Source: Stenopsyche tienmushanensis
Taxonomy: Eukaryota > Arthropoda > Insecta > Trichoptera > Stenopsychidae
Assembly (NCBI GenBank): GCA_008973525.1
Contig: WACJ01000082.1
Coordinates: forward strand, 620,001 to 684,000
Reading direction: 5' to 3'
DNA: 64,000 bases
The translations under genes and the position numbers were made by a program. Shown here piece after piece: positions 58,425-64,000 of the stretch. The notes under the pieces were generated by a model. That model made no database searches and was not told where the DNA came from. It saw nothing but the letters and a program-made list of their open reading frames with translations. Numbering within the stretch: the first letter of the stretch is position 1; the number at the start of each line of letters is the position of its first letter.

Positions 58425-59014
58425 GTGAGTAGAACTGATCGTTGACAGCTGTCAAAACATTTTAATCATGCTAATTGCTATGGTATCGTATGATAAAGCA
58501 CGTCAAAATATTTATGAAATGCACCAAACACGTTTCCCGCGCATCATCATCATCATCATCATGCTTTGAGATTGAGACTACGTTCCAATGTTATTAGTAT
58601 ATAAATAGTAAATAAATTGGTTATATCTTCATCTCACATCTTCTCTGCACGGTTTGATATTGGCATCCTTAACACTATCGAGACCGCATCCAAGGATCAG
58701 ACCATTGAATGTATTACTTCAAATAGATATAGAATCAGCAGTTGTAGATATAAAAATTCATTACTGATGTACACTCAAACCTCTTTTGTGTAAATTTTAT
58801 TTGTGCGATTTCGAAGTTATGCGGTTTTTTTATTTCATAAAGAGTACGTATCGATATATATCGGATAAAATAGGAAATAAATCATCAACACTAACCGAAA
58901 TTTGGAAAAAAATTATAATTATGATGGATTATGACTATGCCCTTTATTCAAGTTTAGATTTTTGTACAAAAATTGATTTTTTTTGTTGCATTTTTCCAAT
59001 ATTTCGACTTTTAG
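58425..59014. other. Intron-like stretch with microsatellite and repeat trace
   Basis: (CAT)7 lies at about 58543-58563. GATTTCGAAGTTATGCGGTT near 58808 is a trace of the TACACTTGG family. If the exon at 58337 is real, this is its first intron. Confidence 0.35.
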
Positions 59015-59300
59015 AAATACATTATCCAAAGGAATTTCCAAAATTCTAACTACTTACGGAGTTATATCTATTTTAGTGACGCGGCAACTTGGTTGGTCCT
59101 ACCATAATGAAATATTTTAACGCGTTTTTCTCGAAACTACTTTTTTCAACGCGGTTGACATCATATCTCAAGTTTTAATGAACTAATTTACTTCAAACTG
59201 GGTACGAATCTTTCTAACCCTATATTAATCCTATCAGATATATGTCAAAATTTATTTTTTAACTATTTAAAAAATATATTAAAACTGTGACAAAATAAGG
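59015..59300 (+). repeat. Dispersed repeat, copy 2 of 2
   Basis: This is the partner of 3225-3490. It lies between two traces of the TACACTTGG family (58808 and 59350) and may have been inserted in such an element. Confidence 0.6.
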
Positions 59301-59469
59301 CCAAACAATGACCTTTTTTTTGTCTTATTGTTTTGGATATATTTGAAATAGCTGTTTCAAAGTTATGCGGTTTTTAAAATCCACGGAACGCTTCATTTTT
59401 TTTGTGTAAGTCATAACTTTTTTTGTGCGATTTTTTTTATATAGTCTACAATGAAAGAAACCTTGAATA

Positions 59470-60077
59470 TCAATTTTTAAAATCTTTTTTAGTATGGTAT
59501 TTTTCAAAACACAATCCAGGATAGAGCGATGCTTTTGCCTTGCATGTTTTGCAATAATAGCATGATTCTTTTCTTCCATCTTTTATTTTTCTGTTATAGC
59601 ACACAACACAATCCTTATGCTTTCCTTCTGTGTGCAAATATATAAAGCAGTAATTATCCTCATAAGTAACACCCACCCATGTAGATTGATCGTTATCTGA
59701 AATATTCTGAACATCGTTTTCGCTACTGGAAATTCTTCGAAGTCTTCGTTGGCGATAAAATGGAAAAATATCATCGGATGAATCAGATTCCACGATAGCT
59801 GCAAATTATGGTCCTGGACCTGAACTGCTTAGTCCTTCTACTTGCTAATAACAGAATTGGAGAAATGCTCGCTTCACTTTCACTTTTTTAATGACAATTG
59901 TCAAATACATCATCCAATTCTTTCATATAGTCACTATCGTCACCACTATTAAATTTATTTATGTTTACGGCTGTAGTTGTACACATTTACAAAATGCCCC
60001 GTGTCGAGTGACACTCGACATTGGAGCTGGTGGAAATATCGCATGTCGAGTGACACTCGACATTGGAGTGGAAAGGG
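59470..60077 (-). mobile_element. piggyBac-like element, deletion derivative
   Basis: On the - strand TTAA (60078-60081) is followed by CCCTTTCCACTCC and two palindromes with arms ATGTCGAGTG/CACTCGACAT (60043-60063 perfect, 60002-60020). Then a 107-codon frame (59793-59470) starts MESDSSDDIFPFYRQRRLRR, an acidic piggyBac-like N-terminus. It runs straight into the cysteine-rich C-terminal zinc domain (CVVCYNRK, CYYCKTCK, CFEKYHTKKDF). The whole catalytic core, normally some 400 residues, is missing, without breaking the frame. The far TTAA end was not located. Confidence 0.75.
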
Positions 60078-60081
60078 TTAA

Positions 60082-61540
60082 ATGTATATAGACGGGTGGC
60101 GTGATCATGATGCATATGTGGCATCATGCGGCCGTCATTGATCAAACCCGTGATGATGCAACATATGCTTCACCAGCCACGAAAGTATTAACTTAAGTTA
60201 AGCAATTCTGGTAGCGAAAAATGACCCCAAAAGTATTAGAATCCCATATAAAATAACAGTAGTGATCGATAAAAGAAGCCAAACACGTTCGACAACATAT
60301 TTTTCGCTTATAATATTTGCCAATTTTACAGGTTTTCGCTCACATTTTATCACATTCAAAACTCAATTGATACATATATTTATCGCATAAGCTATCATCG
60401 CCATTGCATCACGATCAGATCACACAGGGGTCATGATAAGAGTTTTTCAGAGATTCGAATCGCATTTTCATTGTTGGTACGACTCGATTTGCATCATTAT
60501 GCGAAACGTATGCAAATAGTCCGCATGAAAAATGTATCACGCGTGTCAAACAATAGTCAACATTTACCATTCAACAAATGCTGAAAACTCGAGCGATAAT
60601 ACTATCGCAAAAAAATGAAATTCTAGCAATATAAAAATAAATTTCTGCGATAGTGTCGATCTTACATCATTAAATTATGTATGTATTATGACGTTTACAA
60701 CAAGAAAACGTACTAAAAAGCACGTATTCGTTGCATATCATTCTATGCTTATTGTATGCTCGTTTATATTCAATTTCATTCCGCGTTTAAAACATATATT
60801 CAATCGATTTGATTGAATGGATTATCGATAGAAATGTGTACGATATTTGTATGATAAGATAAAATGCAGCTGGCGGCCATTTTTTAGCGAAATATATGCA
60901 CATTCAGCCATATTGAGACTTTTGCGAATCGAAATTTGGCATATGAAAATGCTAATCAGCTTTGACCACTTTCTTCGATAATATATTCCATTGTGCAAGT
61001 TTCCTTATTACTTATTTAATGGCCCTTTACCGTAAGCTTCCTAGAAGCACTTTGTCGAATCCTGATTGTACGCCAAAGGAACTGTCGTTAAAATTAATTT
61101 CCATATAAGGAATGTTTGGACATTGTTTACAACTTCCGTAAACAGTTTATAATACCTAAATATTAAAGTTTATTCGTTTCTTTAAATAGGACCTTGATTT
61201 AATTGTTTATTGTATATTAGTATACATAAAATATCCAGTCACAAATCCTGATTGAGCCTCTTGTCTATGAATACAAATTGGATCAATTCCGCCTTTGTGA
61301 GGAAAATATTAGCAAATTGAACTTATGTACGCTAATATTCTTGTAAGTTGATCCAATAAAGTTATAAGACGACGATTTTATACTAGATTTTGGGCGGTCC
61401 GGTATTTTTCTACCCTTCAAAGTCTTGAAAATTAACAATTTTCTTGATTGAAACACCTTTATTTCGTAATGTAGTGGTAGAGGATATGAATCACAATACT
61501 GATTGCGGCTATTTTGCCATTTTAAATTATAAAAAATATT
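60082..61540. other. No recognised gene
   Basis: This is AT-rich DNA. A CATGATGCATATGTGGCATCATG inverted repeat region lies near 60105-60127. The open frame 61283-61546 (-) has no known motif. Confidence 0.35.
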
Positions 61541-61543
61541 ATA

Positions 61544-61987
61544 CACTTGGGTCTATTTTTATGCGGATCTTTTTTAGGCGATTTTGAAGTTATGCGGTTT
61601 CCGAAAAGAATTGAACCTATAATTTCTCATAGAGGACAAAGATTTTTTTTATGCGAATGCGCATAAAAAAATCTAATATTATCACTAGTACAAGTTACAA
61701 CCATTAAAGTGTGAGTGTGTATAGGGCGATGTGTATGTAGGACAAAACTGCCAGTCTCTTGATAAGAAACTGGCGAATTTTAATTATTTGACGAGTGTGA
61801 AGGATGACGAAATTGTATAGCGTTTTTATTTATAAACTTTTTTATGCGATCTTTGGTATATTCTATCACATTGATTTGAAGTTATGCGGTTTTTATAAAT
61901 AACGGAAGCTATCCCTCAGTTTTCTATGTAGTTCATTTCTTTTTTATGCGAATGGAACGTATCTATCGCATAAAACAGAACCAAGTG
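61544..61987 (+). mobile_element. TACACTTGG inverted-repeat family, complete copy
   Basis: The left end CACTTGGGTCTATTTTTATG and the reversed right end CACTTGGTTCTGTTTTATGC are inverted repeats, and TA flanks each side (61542-61543, 61988-61989). The 444-base body holds two copies of a GAAGTTATGCGGTTT block and a TATGCGAATGCGCATA palindrome. It has no coding capacity. TA duplication and the TTATGCG repeats suggest a Tc1/mariner/pogo-type MITE. Confidence 0.75.
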
Positions 61988-63375
61988 TATATAAAATAAT
62001 AATTTCGCCAATCAAAAAAATTGCGATTTAAATTTTTCACAATTTTTCTACAACACAGTAGTTATGAATGAACAGTACATTGCATTGATAACAGAGAAAT
62101 TATTCGTCTATTTTATATGAGTTTAACTCATTCGTCGCTGCGTCCACCAACTATAACCCAGTCAATTATTTTGTAAGCTTTGTGCCTTTTTGCGCATAAT
62201 TTCTTATGCATGCGATAAATCAACAAATTGTCACAAGACTGACGCCTTAAAGAGGCATTTAAGAAATTTGTTTGTTCCCACAATATAAGAATTGTCCCGT
62301 CAATGTATGCAAACATTTATTTCCGTCGCAGAAAATACTTGTTTTTCGAGCAATTTAGAGATTGCCTTCGAATGGTTCAAACACGTTTGATGGTTATTTA
62401 TTTTACGCATGCCGGACGCTTTACCCGCCATCGATGTTGGATGTTGCGATGATGATTCAATGGCTGATGCTGAGACCTCAAATCGGTGTTTGGTTTTCGT
62501 AGCCATTTTTTTAATTATCCGGCTTTTATTGCGTCGGCCTCATTAAAGAGAGTTGTGCGTGAAATTGTCATGTAAAGTGGACACCATATGGCACCATGGG
62601 GATGAAGGTTAGACGTTTTTGTTTCTGCAAACGTTGAACGCGCCAATGGTGATGTTATATACAAGGTGCAGAGCAAGGTCGTATGTTAAAGTTGTCGTCG
62701 GGTTAGCACTCGAACCACCTGTTTCTATCGATCTCTCCAGTTTTGCCAAACACTCAAATTTGTCTTATAATTCATTCCATATTAGGTCAATCGGGTCACT
62801 AAGTCATGGATCGGCTCGGCTTGTATCTTGCACGAAGCCACGTGTTGGTAAAAAAATATCGAGATGATATAAGTGGTTGTATTGAAATTGAAAGTAATCA
62901 CTAGAAGCTTTAGAAGAAGAGTTGACGCAATGGGATATCAACTTTTGGTGATTTTCTGTTTAGCAGCCTTATGGCAGAAAGGTTGTATCTTTTGATTGGA
63001 TCGGGTTTTATTGTAAATATCGTATACGGAATAATGTACGTCCATATAAGGCTTGAAATTATAATATATGATGCGGAGATTAGGCCTTTTTTACGAAATT
63101 GACCTAGGGGCAATTTGGTATATACCGCGTAGAATATAATTGAGTCTCAATTTACGAGGGTCATTTGTGAAAATCGTGGAAGATATATGAATGATACTAT
63201 TGCATAAAGTCATTATGCATGCTAGCTCAGAGTCGTAACGAGGGTATGAAGCGCCTGTGGCACAATTGGCGTTTGATGCTTTAGAAAACACCCGCGCGCT
63301 ACTATGATATGTATTTGATACACCATATGAAATTCTGAACCCCGTATCTATTATATTTCATACCGATATTCCCAT
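61988..63375. other. No recognised gene
   Basis: Several 60-80-codon open frames on both strands have no known motif. GAGGGTATGAAGCGCCTGTG at 63239-63258 is an isolated terminal piece of hAT family A. Bases 63265-63345 repeat 56060-56150 in reverse. Confidence 0.35.
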
Positions 63376-63379
63376 TATC

Positions 63380-63450
63380 AAAGTCGAGTTGATGAACAGC
63401 GCAGCGGTCGTCCAAATGAGGTAACCATCCCTGAATGAAGAAAATCCATA
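63380..63450 (+). pseudogene. mariner transposase relic, short
   Basis: GATGAACAGCGCAGCGGTCG gives DEQRSGR followed by PNEVTIPE, the same block as DEQRSGRPNELTISE in the relic at 13788. Only some 20 codons remain. Confidence 0.6.
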
Positions 63451-63559
63451 CAATTGTATTGAATCCAGTGTAAATGCGCGAGCTAGCAGACATGGTTAGC
63501 CTTCTCTTCTAACTCTGAATTTGATATCGAAATTAGTAAGATAGATAAATATATAGTTT

Positions 63560-63775
63560 TGTTGGGGGGTAGTCTAGATTCGTTTGCGATCTCATTTGGC
63601 GCGAGCCACCTATATAAATTAGCCACCGAGAGAGCTTCCGTGATCGTACAGATCATAGAAAATGCCGCAAAATGCCCTAAAAGAGCCCACAAGGTATGTG
63701 TGTCCAATCGGTCCGCTTTTCGGACCACTGATATGACGAATGAATGCATCGCGATCGGATGCCATACCCGAGAAA
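63560..63775 (-). mobile_element. hAT-type short element (family A), partial copy
   Basis: GTCTAGATTCGTTTGCGATC, GATCGTACAGATCATAGAAA, CAATCGGTCCGCTTTTCGGA and GCGATCGGATGCCATACCCG follow the family order. The copy stops at an AGAAGAAG-rich purine run. Confidence 0.7.
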
Positions 63776-64000
63776 GAAGAAGAAAAAGAGGGGATATTTT
63801 TTTTTAATTCCATCTACAAATAAGCATTTGGTTTTCAATGGGAATATTGTTAAAAAAAATTGTGTTTCGAGCAAAATCAATTATTAATGATTTTTTCAAA
63901 TGTTAAAAATGTCAAATATTTATCGTTGTTTACAATAAAAATCGGTTTTAACGAGCGCCAAGCGTACATTGATATTATACCTAATGTAATATTCACAATA

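Noticed and set aside
1..64000. CRISPR arrays, rRNA and tRNA genes
   Set aside because: No regularly spaced repeats and no rRNA segments were seen. I did not recognise any tRNA A/B-box cloverleaf by eye, though a tRNAscan run could still find one.

Overview
This looks like nuclear DNA of an insect. It is AT-rich, its genes are split by short GT-AG introns, and it carries a five-LIM muscle protein of the Mlp84B type, a SELENOF gene with cysteine in place of selenocysteine, and many relics of mariner, hAT, piggyBac and Helitron-like elements. The order cannot be fixed by eye. Genes are confined to about 22.3-42.3 kb. Both flanks are repeat-rich, with only a few candidate first exons.

Layout: 0-22 kb is repeats and decayed transposons (a TTAA-flanked inverted-repeat element at 64-725, hAT-type short elements, Helitron-like copies, mariner relics) plus one possible first exon at 2,985. 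From 22.3 to 30.85 kb on the + strand lies the Mlp84B-type gene: a GC-rich promoter/5' UTR, ten coding exons per transcript, two 97-nt mutually exclusive exons inside LIM2, and a possible early terminal exon for a one-LIM isoform. Its last intron holds a complete, intronless SELENOF (Sep15) gene on the - strand. From 39.07 down to 33.24 kb on the - strand is XPC/Rad4 (nine exons, about 1,230 residues), two of whose introns are mostly transposon. PPIL2 (U-box plus cyclophilin) starts head-to-head with XPC and runs from 39.98 to 42.28 kb on the + strand; its cyclophilin domain carries a one-base insertion. From 42.3 to 64 kb is again repeat-rich, with Helitron-like, mariner, hAT and piggyBac relics, a TA-flanked inverted-repeat family, and two more possible first exons at 44,047 and 58,337.

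The genes do not form one pathway. Mlp84B is a sarcomere/Z-disc scaffold, SELENOF an ER redox chaperone, XPC the damage sensor of nucleotide-excision repair, and PPIL2 a nuclear, spliceosome-associated U-box cyclophilin. Their links are structural: nesting, a shared intergenic promoter region, and transposons inside introns. No complete new biological system was found. The strongest points for a second look are the exclusive LIM exons, the antisense nested SELENOF, the PPIL2 frameshift, and several apparently non-autonomous transposon families with readable ends.
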